Assembly (NCBI GenBank): GCA_017503015.1
Contig: JAFVTX010000030.1
Location: 1 to 64,000 of the forward strand
Source: Fibrobacter sp.
GTDB lineage: Bacteria; Fibrobacterota; Fibrobacteria; Fibrobacterales; Fibrobacteraceae
Length of the DNA: 64,000 bases
Direction: 5' to 3'
Shown here: piece after piece, positions 42,610 to 51,344 of the stretch
How the letters are laid out: every line of letters begins with the position of its first letter
Position numbering within the stretch: position 1 is the stretch's first letter
Notes under the pieces: model-generated
Databases searched by the model: none
What the model saw: only the letters and a program-made list of their open reading frames with translations
What the model was told of the DNA's origin: nothing
Translations under genes and position numbers: made by a program

Positions 42610-43227
42610 ATGAACTGGACCGTAATTGTAACCCTGCTCTTTGTACTGCTCTTTGCCCGTATTTTCTGGGCACATGTAAAGGCCAACAACGCCCAAACGG
42701 AGGCATTCAAGAGCTTGCCTTCCAAAGACAAGCTGGCAGTATTGAAGGAATGTCTGCTGAACAACCCTACAGAAGGAAACCTCCAGAATTTGGCAAACTT
42801 TCTTAAAGAAATCAAGTCAGACTTAGACGTCCAGTCCTATAAGCCCATGATGGAGCGGCAACTGGCACTGGCAGACAAAAAGGAGAGCCTCGCTGAATGG
42901 GACAAGCTCTATATGGAGCAATGTGCCTGGGTGGACCAGATTCGCCCGTTGGAGTTCAAGGAGGCTGAGGAAGCCAAAATTGCGGGGAACAGCGAATCCT
43001 ACATTATCCGCAGCCTAGAAGGTATTTCTAGGCTATATTCTGACAATGCCATTGAAAGCGCCCTTAAACAGCTTGAGCCGGACTATCCCAAGGCTGGAAA
43101 GCTTCTGTTAAGTTATACGCAACTTGTAGAAACTTGCACTGAAAGCGGCGCCGACGACAAATCCCTGGAAGCCCTCCGCAAAAAACGAGACGCCTGGGTC
43201 GAGGATTTGCTGACGGTGGAAAAATAA
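42610..43227 (+). CDS. Membrane-anchored protein of unknown function
   Basis: 205 residues. One N-terminal transmembrane helix (WTVIVTLLFVLLFARIFWA) is followed by a helical, charged domain with TPR-like spacing (AVLKECLLNNPTEGNLQNLANFLKEI and others). No family recognised. ATG 42610 was chosen because the upstream extension reads through an AT-rich non-coding stretch. A repeat-rich intergenic region follows. Confidence 0.5.
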   Translation: MNWTVIVTLLFVLLFARIFWAHVKANNAQTEAFKSLPSKDKLAVLKECLLNNPTEGNLQNLANFLKEIKSDLDVQSYKPMMERQLALADKKESLAEWDKLYMEQCAWVDQIRPLEFKEAEEAKIAGNSESYIIRSLEGISRLYSDNAIESALKQLEPDYPKAGKLLLSYTQLVETCTESGADDKSLEALRKKRDAWVEDLLTVEK

Positions 43228-43525
43228 AATTCCAACATACAAAAACTTCGCTGATGCGGGGGTTTTAGGGGGTGGCCCCCTAGGAGAGGGGGTAGTGGAA
43301 GACGGCTTGGGCGCGAGTATAAAAAGAAATCCCCGCCTGCGCGGGGATGACGGTTAAGCCGGGAAAGACTTCCGTAAAGTGCCGCGCACAAGGCGGCTGA
43401 AGCGAGGGGGATTCCTCCCCCATCAGATTAGCCGTGAACAACAAGCCCCCGGGTGTTAACCGGGGGCGGTTGTGAGAGCGAGGGCCAGCCCTAAACTTGA
43501 CTGTCAGATTCTAGCCCGAGCAGTC
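43228..43525. repeat. GC-rich intergenic region with several hairpins and a diverged repeat
   Basis: 298 bp without a gene, between two convergent genes. It contains GGGGGTTTTAGGGGGTGGCCCCCTA-style sequence (43258-43283), CCCCGCCTGCGCGGGGATGACGG (43331-43352), GAGGGGGATTCCTCCCCC (43405-43422) and a strong hairpin GCCCCCGG-GTGTTAA-CCGGGGGC (43445-43467). The right part (43428-43525) follows the plan of the 25853-26039 unit: GCCGTGAACA, hairpin, GGTTGTGAGAGCGAGG, GACTGTCAG, then TAGCCCGAGCAGTCTTA at the serA stop. Confidence 0.6.
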
Positions 43526-44692
43526 TTAAAAATGGATCACGCGGACCTTGATGACCTTGTCGAGCTTGGAGAGCTTCTCGATGATGGAGTCGTCCACCTT
43601 GCTTTCCACGTCAACGAGGTTGTAGCCGATCTTGCCGTTGCTCTTGTTAGAGAAACTGGCAATGTTGATGCCCTCGGCACCGAACACCTTCGTGATTTCG
43701 GAAATCATGTTCGGAACGTCCTGGTTGATGACCACGACGCGGCTCTTGACGCCGGCATGCGGGTGATCGACGAGGGCCGGGAAGTTCACGGAATTGCGGA
43801 CGCAACCGAATTCGATGTAGTCCTTCAGTTCTTCGACAGCCATCACGGCGCAGTTTTCTTCGGCTTCTTCGGTAGAAGCGCCGAGGTGCGGGAAGCAGGT
43901 CACCTTGTCGTTCTTGATGAGGTCTGCATCCGGGAAGTCGCAGAGGTAGCCCTGGAGGGAACCGGAGGCGAGCATTTCGTTGACCGGGGCCATTTCCACG
44001 ATGCCACCGCGGGCGAAGTTCATGATGTAGCTGCCCTTGAAGCCGGCGAGGTTCTTGCGGTTGAGCAAGTTCTCGGTCACGCCCTTGATGAACGGAACGT
44101 GCACGGTGAGGAAGTCAGACTTCGCAATCACGGTGTCGAGGTCGGCGATTTCCACCTTGTTGGAAAGTTCGTGCATGTTGGCGGCGTTCGGATACGGTTC
44201 GTAAGCGATGACGCGCATGTTCTTCCAACGGGCATAGTTGGCGACGAGCACGCCGATCTTGCCGAGGCCAATCACGCCGAGAGTCTTGCCAGCGAGTTCC
44301 ATGCCGGCGAACTTCTTCTTTCCGCTTTCGACGGTCTTGGCGAGGTCCGGGTCGGTGGTATCGAGGTTCTTGACCCATGCGGCGGCCTTGTCCACGTTAC
44401 GGACGGCCATGCCGAGCACGGTCATCACGAGTTCGGCAACGGCGTTGGCGTTTGCACCCGGAGTGTTGAACACGCAGATGCCCTTTGCGGAAGCCTTGTC
44501 GATAGTGATGTTGTTCACGCCAGCGCCGGCGCGGGCGACAGCCAGCAGGCCGTCAAAGTTGTCGGTATCAACCTGGGCGGAACGCACCAAGATGGCATCC
44601 GGTTTTTCGACGGAGTCGGAAACCTGGTAGAACGAGCCAAACAGGCTCAAGCCTTTCTTGGAAATGTTGTTCATCGTCTTAATAGTTGCCAT
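43526..44692 (-). CDS. serA: D-3-phosphoglycerate dehydrogenase
   Basis: First step of serine synthesis: NAD-dependent oxidation of 3-phosphoglycerate. 388 residues, the short form with a C-terminal ACT-type domain from about 310. NAD-binding GLGKIGVLVANYA, active-site region FARGGIVEMA (Arg) and HLGASTEEAEENCA (His) are visible. The N-terminal VRSAQVDTDNFDGLLAVARAGAGVNNI is characteristic. AAGGA lies upstream of the ATG. The stop is the boundary of the structured repeat. Confidence 0.92.
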   Translation of the reverse strand: MATIKTMNNISKKGLSLFGSFYQVSDSVEKPDAILVRSAQVDTDNFDGLLAVARAGAGVNNITIDKASAKGICVFNTPGANANAVAELVMTVLGMAVRNVDKAAAWVKNLDTTDPDLAKTVESGKKKFAGMELAGKTLGVIGLGKIGVLVANYARWKNMRVIAYEPYPNAANMHELSNKVEIADLDTVIAKSDFLTVHVPFIKGVTENLLNRKNLAGFKGSYIMNFARGGIVEMAPVNEMLASGSLQGYLCDFPDADLIKNDKVTCFPHLGASTEEAEENCAVMAVEELKDYIEFGCVRNSVNFPALVDHPHAGVKSRVVVINQDVPNMISEITKVFGAEGINIASFSNKSNGKIGYNLVDVESKVDDSIIEKLSKLDKVIKVRVIHF

Positions 44693-44699
44693 TTTATTG

Positions 44700-44827
44700 T
44701 CCTTTGTTTAAGTTAAAAGTCGCGCCCTAAAGGGCTAGTTGTCAGTTACTAGTTACTAGTTACTAGAGATTTGCTTGACGTTCTTCATAAGAATTTCTCA
44801 GAACTAGTAACTCAGAACTGGTAACTT
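44700..44827. repeat. Imperfect palindrome with GTTACTAG arms
   Basis: GTTGTCAGTTACTAGTTACTAG (left) and CTCAGAACTAGTAACTCAG plus GGTAAC (right) form complementary arms around a central AAGAATTTCT region. The block fills the space between serA and ispG and resembles 50240-50338. Confidence 0.65.
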
Positions 44828-46564
44828 TTACTCATGCCACCTGCCTCTCTCTTTTATCAAATTCACGAGTTCCTCGATGGCGTCCTCTTCGGGGATGTTC
44901 TTCTTCACAGCCGTCTTGCCTTCGAACAAGGTAATGCGGCCGGGGCCACCGCCCACGTAACCGAAGTCGGCGTCAGCCATTTCGCCCGGGCCGTTCACGA
45001 TGCAACCCATGATGCCGATGGAAATGTCGGAGAGGTGACCGAAGCGGGCCTTGATCTTGCCCATCACCTGCTGGATGTCGTAGAGGGTGCGGCCGCAGCT
45101 CGGGCAGCTGATAAAGTTCGTCTTGCTGCGGCGGCAGTAGGCGGCCTGCAGAATATCGAATGCAAGGAGCACGCTTTCCTTCGCGCCCTTGTAGCCGTCA
45201 ATCACGACGGCATCGCCAAGACCGTCGGTGACGAGGCTTCCGATATCGGCGGACACGCGGAGCGTTTCCTTTTCGGAGTCACCAATTTTGGCGTAAAGCA
45301 AAATCGGGTCTTGGCGCTTGGCCGACTCCAGAGCCGCTGCCAAAGCGCGCACGCCCGAAACCATCTCGGCGCCGGTGTAGCAGAATACGGAATCTGCGGG
45401 CACGCTCGCCGGATTCGCGGCGAACCCCGCGATATCCATGGCGTCCTTGAACTGCACCACGGGGGCTGCATCCAGGCTCGGGAGAGCGAATTCAGCGTTG
45501 CGGCGTTCGCCGGTAAGTGCAATCGCGTCGGCCTTCACGCCGACCTTCACCGGGCTGTTGCCACCGATTTCCACGCCGGAAACAGCGACAGGCGTCGTCG
45601 CCCTGCGTTCATAATGATACGGGTCTTTTTCGAGAACCGGCACACTGTAAGCCGTCGGAACGGCAGGCAAAGCGCAGGCCTTGATGAGTTCCTGCGCCAC
45701 CGGGACTTCGGCCACCGGATCTTCGGTCAGGGACACGCGTATCGTATCTGCCAGGCCATCGAGCAGGAGTGCGCCGATGCCCGCGGCCGACTTGAGTCGT
45801 CCGTCGGCACCCGCGCCCGCTTCCGTCACGCCCACGTGGAACGGGTACGGCTTGAAACCTTCCTGCTTAATGCGGGCGGCGAGCATGCGGTAGGCGGCAA
45901 TCGCCACCCGCGGGTTGCTGCTCTTGAGGCTCAAAACGACCTGGTCAAAATGTTCGGCTTCGCACACGGCCAGGTATTCCATGGCGCTTTCCACCATGCC
46001 TTCCACCGTGTCGCCGTAGCGGTAAATCATACGGGCTGCAAGCGAACCGTGGTTCACACCGATGCGGATGGCCCGGCCCAGGCGCTTGGCCTCTTGCACG
46101 AACGGCGTAAAGGCTTCGGCCACCTTTTCCTTGCCCTCGTCAAACAATTTGTCCGTCTGCTGGTCCAGCGTCAAAATGCCCGTGTCGACAAAATTACCCG
46201 GATTGATGCGGACCTTCTCGACCCACTTGAGCGCCTCGAACGCGGCCTTCGGCTGGAAGTGGATGTCGGCAGAAACCGGCACCGTGCAACCGGCGGCACG
46301 TACCTGTTTCATCACTTCTTCAAGAGCGGCTGCATCTGCAAATGTGGGAGCGGTAATGCGAACCAGGCCACAACCCACCTTGGCGAGCGCCAGAGTCTCG
46401 GCCACCGTCTTCTCGACGTCCTTCGGCTTGGTGGTGGTCATGGACTGAACTAAAATGGGGGCGCCCCCCCCTATCAAAGCCTCGCCAACGCGGACTTGTA
46501 CAGTTTCCCTGCGGACGGCATTGAAGCGGTCGGCAATATACGGGAATTCGCTAAACTTGGTCAT
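44828..46564 (-). CDS. ispG: 4-hydroxy-3-methylbut-2-enyl diphosphate synthase (long form)
   Basis: Iron-sulfur enzyme of the MEP isoprenoid pathway. 578 residues, the long three-domain form seen in Bacteroidetes, Chlamydiae and plants, with an extra domain between the TIM barrel and the Fe-S domain. N-terminal [22 protein letters not shown] and [14 protein letters not shown] are conserved. The cluster ligands lie in [11 protein letters not shown] and [23 protein letters not shown] 46564 was chosen over an upstream TTG/ATG because [14 protein letters not shown] starts the conserved N-terminus. A run of eight G residues (46464-46471 on the plus strand as C) encodes GGGAP. Confidence 0.93.
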   Translation of the reverse strand: MTKFSEFPYIADRFNAVRRETVQVRVGEALIGGGAPILVQSMTTTKPKDVEKTVAETLALAKVGCGLVRITAPTFADAAALEEVMKQVRAAGCTVPVSADIHFQPKAAFEALKWVEKVRINPGNFVDTGILTLDQQTDKLFDEGKEKVAEAFTPFVQEAKRLGRAIRIGVNHGSLAARMIYRYGDTVEGMVESAMEYLAVCEAEHFDQVVLSLKSSNPRVAIAAYRMLAARIKQEGFKPYPFHVGVTEAGAGADGRLKSAAGIGALLLDGLADTIRVSLTEDPVAEVPVAQELIKACALPAVPTAYSVPVLEKDPYHYERRATTPVAVSGVEIGGNSPVKVGVKADAIALTGERRNAEFALPSLDAAPVVQFKDAMDIAGFAANPASVPADSVFCYTGAEMVSGVRALAAALESAKRQDPILLYAKIGDSEKETLRVSADIGSLVTDGLGDAVVIDGYKGAKESVLLAFDILQAAYCRRSKTNFISCPSCGRTLYDIQQVMGKIKARFGHLSDISIGIMGCIVNGPGEMADADFGYVGGGPGRITLFEGKTAVKKNIPEEDAIEELVNLIKERGRWHE

Positions 46565-46694
46565 GTGCCCAAATTTAGAAAAGAGAACAACACATAGCAA
46601 CAGATTTCACTTATTTTACCCTCCCCCGTTGCCACCTTTTATGCATTTTTGTAGATTTATGCATAGAATAAAATTTCAACCATCAGGAGCCATA

Positions 46695-47885
46695 ATGGCA
46701 CATTATCTTTTTACCTCTGAATCCGTGTCCAAAGGACACCCGGACAAAGTTTGCGACCAAATTTCGGACGCCATCCTGGACGCCTGCCTCGCGCAGGATC
46801 CCAAAAGCCGCGTAGCCTGCGAAACACTGGTAAACACAGGACTCGTCGTGATTTCCGGCGAAATTACCACCAAGGCCGTTGTCGATTTTCAGGAAGTCGC
46901 CCGCAACACCATCAAGAACATCGGCTACGTGAACCCGGATTTGCAGTTCGACTACAAGGGTTGCTCCGTCCTGGTCGCCCTAGACAAGCAGTCCCCAGAC
47001 ATTGCCCAGGGCGTTAACGCCAAAGCCGCCGAAGGCAAGAAAGACGACAAGCAGGGTGCCGGCGACCAGGGTATGATGTTCGGCTACGCCGTGAACGAAA
47101 CCAAGGAGCTGATGCCGCTCCCGATTAGCCTCGCCCACAAACTCATGGAAGAAATTCAGAACCTCCGCGAAACAGGCAAAATCAAGTGGCTGCGTCCGGA
47201 CGCCAAGTCCCAGGTGACTGTCGAATATGACGAGAATGACAAGCCGGTCCGCGTGGACACCGTCGTGATTTCTACCCAGCACGACGAATTCGTGAACGGC
47301 AAAGAACTGAAGCATTCCGTAATCGAAAAGGAAATCATCGAAAAGCTCATCAAGAAGGTGATTCCTTCCAAGCTTTTGGACAAAAAGACCCGTTACCTGG
47401 TGAACCCGACCGGCAAGTTCGTTGTGGGCGGCCCCCACGGTGACTGCGGCCTCACTGGCCGTAAGATTATCGTGGACACCTATGGCGGCATGGGTCGTCA
47501 TGGTGGTGGAGCCTTCAGCGGCAAGGACCCGAGTAAGGTTGACCGCAGCGCCGCCTACGCCGCACGCTATGTGGCCAAGAACATCGTGGCCGCCGGCCTC
47601 GCCTACCGCTGCGAAGTCCAGTTGGCCTACGCCATCGGCTACAGCAAGCCCGTGTCCGTGCTGGTGAACACCTTCGGCACCGGCAAGATCGACGACCGCA
47701 AGATCGAAGAAATTGTCGCCAAGGTATTCGACCTCTCGCCCGCCGGTATCGAGAAGATGCTGGACCTGCGCAAGCCGGGTTACGTGGCTACCGCCGCCCT
47801 CGGCCATTTTGGCCGCACGGGTGCACGCTTCACCTGGGAAAAGACCGACAAGGCTGCAGCGTTGAAAAAGGCCGCGAAGGTGTAA
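46695..47885 (+). CDS. metK: S-adenosylmethionine synthase
   Basis: Makes SAM from methionine and ATP. 396 residues. Motifs: [39 protein letters not shown], and [31 protein letters not shown] split by the KDP loop. CAGGAGCCATA gives AGGAG with a 7-nt spacing at ATG 46695; the longer open frame upstream is ispG's shadow. No SAM riboswitch is recognisable in the 130-bp divergent space with ispG. Confidence 0.95.
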   Translation: MAHYLFTSESVSKGHPDKVCDQISDAILDACLAQDPKSRVACETLVNTGLVVISGEITTKAVVDFQEVARNTIKNIGYVNPDLQFDYKGCSVLVALDKQSPDIAQGVNAKAAEGKKDDKQGAGDQGMMFGYAVNETKELMPLPISLAHKLMEEIQNLRETGKIKWLRPDAKSQVTVEYDENDKPVRVDTVVISTQHDEFVNGKELKHSVIEKEIIEKLIKKVIPSKLLDKKTRYLVNPTGKFVVGGPHGDCGLTGRKIIVDTYGGMGRHGGGAFSGKDPSKVDRSAAYAARYVAKNIVAAGLAYRCEVQLAYAIGYSKPVSVLVNTFGTGKIDDRKIEEIVAKVFDLSPAGIEKMLDLRKPGYVATAALGHFGRTGARFTWEKTDKAAALKKAAKV

Positions 47886-47938
47886 ACCTCGTTCCATCGG
47901 ATTCAACCCCAGCATTGGTTCATCTACTTCTTATCCAT

Positions 47939-47966
47939 AAAAGCAGGCTTGACAGAGCCCGCTTTT
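47939..47966 (+). terminator. Terminator after metK
   Basis: AAAAGC-A-GGCT / AGCC-C-GCTTTT, a stem with one mismatch and a TTTT end. It lies between metK and the ruvB promoter. Confidence 0.7.
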
Positions 47967-47971
47967 AAGTG

Positions 47972-47979
47972 TATATTTG
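47972..47979 (+). promoter_or_regulatory. TATATTTG promoter element before ruvB
   Basis: TATATTTG matches TAnnTTTG and ends 6 nt before the ruvB ATG at 47986, with no Shine-Dalgarno sequence; a leaderless start is likely. Confidence 0.5.
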
Positions 47980-47985
47980 TGCAGT

Positions 47986-49023
47986 ATGGAAGATAAACGC
48001 GTCATTTCTCCCGGCAAAAACTCTATGGACGAATCCGAAATGGAGCAGACCCTCCGGCCGCTCAGTCTGGAGCAGTTTACGGGCCAGGCCTCCATCAAGG
48101 AGAGCCTTTCTATCGCCATAGAGGCGGCCAAGCACCGGGGAGACGCCCTGGACCATTGCCTTTTTGCGGGGCCGCCTGGCCTCGGCAAGACGACGCTCGC
48201 GGGCATCATCGCCAAGGAGATGGGCGTGAACATCCACATCACCAGCGGGCCCGTGCTGGAAAAGGCCAGCGACCTGGCGGGGCTCCTTACGGGGCTTCAA
48301 GAAAACGACGTGCTGTTCATCGACGAGATTCACCGGCTGAACCGCACCGTCGAGGAATACCTCTACCCCGCCATGGAAGATTTCAGGCTGGACATCATGC
48401 TGGATTCCGGCCCGGCGGCCCGAAGCGTGAACCTGCCCCTCAAGCATTTTACACTGGTGGGCGCCACCACACGCACGGGCCTGTTGACCGGCCCCCTGCG
48501 CGACCGCTTCGGATTGTCCTACCGGTTGGAACTCTACGACGAAAAGGACCTGATGCAAATCCTGATGCGCAGTTCCAAGATTCTCGGGATTGAACTGACC
48601 CAAGACGCCGCCCAGATTCTGGGCGGGCGCTGCCGCGGCACTCCCCGCATCGCGAACCGCATCTTGCGCCGTTGCCGTGACGTGGCACAGGTCCGCGGTT
48701 CAGGCGTTATCGACCTGGAGGCGGCGGAACGCACACTGCAGATGTTGGGCATCGACAGCGAAGGCCTAGACCCCATGGACCGGAAAATCCTCTCCATGAT
48801 GATTGACAAGTTCGACGGGGGCCCAGTAGGCCTGGGTACCATCGGGGCGGCCCTGGGCGAAGAGACCGACACCCTGGAAGAAGTTTACGAGCCCTACCTG
48901 ATCCAGAAGGGGCTGCTTTCCCGCACAAAGCAGGGGCGCGTCGCTACCAGCAACGCCTACAGGCTACTCCACAAGAGCATGCCCAGCCACAAAGCCTCCG
49001 AGCAGATGGAACTGCCGCTGTAA
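47986..49023 (+). CDS. ruvB: Holliday junction branch migration helicase RuvB
   Basis: AAA+ motor that drives Holliday junction migration with RuvA. 345 residues. Walker A GPPGLGKTTLAGIIA, Walker B VLFIDEIHRLN, sensor 1 VGATTRTGLLTGPLRDRFG, and the RuvB winged-helix end GLLSRTKQGRVATSNAY. N-terminal LRPLSLEQFTGQ is conserved. ATG 47986 follows the TATATTTG element; an upstream TTG is in frame but lies inside that element. RuvA and RuvC are not in the window. Confidence 0.95.
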   Translation: MEDKRVISPGKNSMDESEMEQTLRPLSLEQFTGQASIKESLSIAIEAAKHRGDALDHCLFAGPPGLGKTTLAGIIAKEMGVNIHITSGPVLEKASDLAGLLTGLQENDVLFIDEIHRLNRTVEEYLYPAMEDFRLDIMLDSGPAARSVNLPLKHFTLVGATTRTGLLTGPLRDRFGLSYRLELYDEKDLMQILMRSSKILGIELTQDAAQILGGRCRGTPRIANRILRRCRDVAQVRGSGVIDLEAAERTLQMLGIDSEGLDPMDRKILSMMIDKFDGGPVGLGTIGAALGEETDTLEEVYEPYLIQKGLLSRTKQGRVATSNAYRLLHKSMPSHKASEQMELPL

Positions 49024-49208
49024 AAACAGCATAACAAGTGCGGCAACGCCACTTCTTTTGTTCTAAACGGAGCATCGCGGATGCACGATGAATAAATCCA
49101 AGACGAACGGACCAGCCAAAAACAAATATTCCCTGTTTAGAAACCGTTTTCTTGTAAAGCAGGCCTTCGATTCGTTATAATAGAGGCCAATAAAACAAAA
49201 AAAAGAAT
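49024..49208. other. Convergent intergenic region with weak terminator
   Basis: AAGTGCGGCAACGCCACTT followed by CTTTTG (49036-49060) can form a short hairpin and may stop ruvB transcription. The rest is AT-rich with no open frame or repeat recognised. Confidence 0.4.
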
Positions 49209-50225
49209 TTACGAGAACTTGATTCTCGGATCCACCAGCGTATAGAGTATATCGCTGAAGAGGCGACCCACCATGGCCATGAGGCTGCTGAGGAAGATGA
49301 TGCCCATGACCACGTTGTAGTCCCGGTTCACCATGGAGTTGTAGTACAAAAGGCCCATGCCGTCGATGTCGAAGACTTTCTCGATAAGGAGAGCTCCCGC
49401 AAACATGAGGGTGCAGATTTCGGAAAGGCGGGTAGCAATGGGAATAAGCGCATTGCGGAGCGCATGACGCACCAGGGCCTGCTTGAAACTCATGCCTTTT
49501 GCAAGGGCTGTGCGCATGTAGTCCTTGCCCAGTTCCTCCAGGGCGGAGTTCTTCATGAGGAAGGTGAGGAAGGCGAACTCGCTAATCATGTAGCAGAAAA
49601 TCGGTAAAATCAGGTGATGCCCCAGGTCCACGATTTTCCCGAAAAAGGAGAAATCCTCGAAGTCGTCGCTGGTCAGGCCCCCAAGCGGAAAGATATCCAG
49701 GTAGGACCCGCCCGCAAGGAAAATAATCAGGAGGATGCCCAGGGCATAACCCGGCATCACATAGCCCGAGAATATCAGGCCCGAGCTGAGGGAGTCCAGC
49801 TTGCTCCCGTGATGCACCGCCTTCCAGAGGCCAAGGGGAATGCAAATCAGGTAACTCAAGAAGAACGAAGTGATTCCGAAAAACAGGGATATGGGGAAAC
49901 GGCTCACGATGACGTCCCATACCGGGAGGCCGTAGGTGTAGCTTGCGCCCAAGTCCAGGTGCAGCACGTTCCAGAGCCAGGTCAGGTAACGCTTCCAGGC
50001 GGGCTGGTCAAACCCAAAGTAGGCCTGGATTTGGGCTATCTGGTCTGGCGACAGGGCCTTGGACGCATCTACCCCGCCTTTCATGGCGGCGGCCTGCTGG
50101 GCCCTGGAAATCATCTCCTCTACAGGACCGCCCGGCAACAGCTGGATGAGTATAAAGCACACCAGCGAAATCCCGATGAGGGTCGGGACCATCAAAAGCA
50201 GGCGTCGGAGGATGTAGGACCGCAT
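49209..50225 (-). CDS. ABC transporter permease, DppB/YejB type
   Basis: 338 residues with six predicted transmembrane helices. The N-terminal RSYILRRLLLMVPTLIGISLVCFILIQLLPGGP and the C-terminal LVDPRIKFS are typical of the first permease of peptide/nickel (DppB) or YejB importers. The cytosolic coupling loop is in ALVRHALRNALIPIATRLSEI. It is alone: no second permease, ATPase or binding protein is adjacent. The substrate is unknown, probably a peptide. AAGGC precedes the ATG. Confidence 0.82.
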   Translation of the reverse strand: MRSYILRRLLLMVPTLIGISLVCFILIQLLPGGPVEEMISRAQQAAAMKGGVDASKALSPDQIAQIQAYFGFDQPAWKRYLTWLWNVLHLDLGASYTYGLPVWDVIVSRFPISLFFGITSFFLSYLICIPLGLWKAVHHGSKLDSLSSGLIFSGYVMPGYALGILLIIFLAGGSYLDIFPLGGLTSDDFEDFSFFGKIVDLGHHLILPIFCYMISEFAFLTFLMKNSALEELGKDYMRTALAKGMSFKQALVRHALRNALIPIATRLSEICTLMFAGALLIEKVFDIDGMGLLYYNSMVNRDYNVVMGIIFLSSLMAMVGRLFSDILYTLVDPRIKFS

Positions 50226-50239
50226 AGTTTGCCTTCGGC

Positions 50240-50338
50240 AAGTTCTAAGTTAATAGCTACTAGTTACTAGGTTTAGGACAACATGATGCGTCTTGTTACC
50301 CGCATTCCTAGTAACTCAGAACTAGTAACTAGTAACTC
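50240..50338. repeat. Imperfect palindrome with GTTACTAGG / CCTAGTAAC arms
   Basis: AGCTACTAGTTACTAGG (50257-50273) pairs with CCTAGTAACTCAGAACTAG (50308 onwards); the centre is ACAACATGATGCGTCTTGTT. Same family as 44700-44827. Confidence 0.65.
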
Positions 50339-50341
50339 CTC

Positions 50342-51172
50342 TTAACGCATTTTTCCAGAACGCAAAACGTCCATCATGTTGAAGGGTTTGGCGGTTCCGT
50401 TTGCGAGGTGGCATGCGAGGAAGTTCACCGCATCTACAGTGCCTTCGGCGTAAATCTTGCGGCCGCAAACGTTGTGCTGGAACTCGAAATGCACGGTGCC
50501 GTCGGCGCTGTCCAGGCTATAGGTGTGGAAGGCGTGACCGCCCAGGTATTCCTCGGGTACATGCATCCGTTCCACCTGTTCCTTTTCGTTACGGACCTTC
50601 TCGATGTCGTCTACAGAGAAGTCGAATCCCATCTTCTGGAAGTCCCCCACCACGGCCTTGGCCGTGCCGCTGGTGTCCGCCTTGGTCTTCTGGTGGCTTT
50701 CGACAACGGAAAGTTTGTATCCGCTGAATGCCGTGGGGAATTCCTTGGCCAAAAATTCAATCATCATCTGGAAAGCCACAATCTGCTTGGCCATGTTGGG
50801 AGCAATGACGCTGGGGTGGTTGGCGTCGGCCACAAGCTTTGCCAGGGCTTCGCGGTCGCCACCGGTAGTGCCCATCACAAAGGGAATCTTGTGCTTCACG
50901 TAGAAGGCGGCGTTGTCGTTTACCGCCGTGGGGTGGGTATAGTCGATGCAAATCATTTTCGGGTACTTGGCCAGCACCTCGCCAATGCGTTCTTCGCGGT
51001 TGCTGGGCTTAAGGAGCTGGACGGTCTTGCCGGCCACTTCGGCCTCGTTTTCCACGATGATTTCGCCCGTCAGGGAATACGGGACCAGTTCCAAGCCGCG
51101 GGCCACGCAGGTTTCGGCCACGATACGGCCCATGTTGCCCGGAATTCCATTTACCATTACTTGTACAGACAT
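50342..51172 (-). CDS. dapB: 4-hydroxy-tetrahydrodipicolinate reductase
   Basis: Lysine and diaminopimelate synthesis. 276 residues. NAD(P)-binding loop VNGIPGNMGRIVAE, GTTGGDREALAKL and the active-site region VVESHQKTKADTSGTAKAV. That last motif (ESHQ.. DTSGTA instead of EHHxxKxDAPSGTA) is the plant-type DapB variant. C-terminal HNVCGRKIYAEGTVDAVNFL is conserved. GGAGTAACA precedes the ATG. Confidence 0.92.
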   Translation of the reverse strand: MSVQVMVNGIPGNMGRIVAETCVARGLELVPYSLTGEIIVENEAEVAGKTVQLLKPSNREERIGEVLAKYPKMICIDYTHPTAVNDNAAFYVKHKIPFVMGTTGGDREALAKLVADANHPSVIAPNMAKQIVAFQMMIEFLAKEFPTAFSGYKLSVVESHQKTKADTSGTAKAVVGDFQKMGFDFSVDDIEKVRNEKEQVERMHVPEEYLGGHAFHTYSLDSADGTVHFEFQHNVCGRKIYAEGTVDAVNFLACHLANGTAKPFNMMDVLRSGKMR

Positions 51173-51344
51173 TGTTACTCCTGTTTTTTTAAATCCTTCG
51201 TTTCTAGATCCTTCGATATTAACAAGCGTTCACCGAACTGTATGGATCCTCGCCTTGGTTCGACTTCGCTCACCACAGGTCGCGAGGATGACGCTTGCGA
51301 CACCTCTCGCCCCGAGCCTCGAGCCTCACATTACTCACCACAAC
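51173..51344. repeat. Intergenic repeats between dapB and mutS
   Basis: 172 bp with a dispersed repeat TGGATCCTCGCC...CGCGAGGATGACG (51243-51294), CCTCGCCCCGAGCCTCGAGCC words, and ACTCACC words near the mutS stop. No open frame recognised. Confidence 0.6.

Noticed and set aside
46464-46471. Run of eight C (G on coding strand) in ispG as a phase-variation switch
   Set aside because: IspG is expected to be essential and the run encodes conserved glycines; switching off would be lethal. More likely a chance feature.
46565-46694. Possible SAM riboswitch before metK
   Set aside because: No kink-turn or conserved SAM-binding core could be seen in the 130-bp gap; it has only AT-rich sequence and an AGGAG site.
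49024-49208. Possible small gene after ruvB
   Set aside because: No open frame with a start and ribosome-binding site; only a weak hairpin was found.
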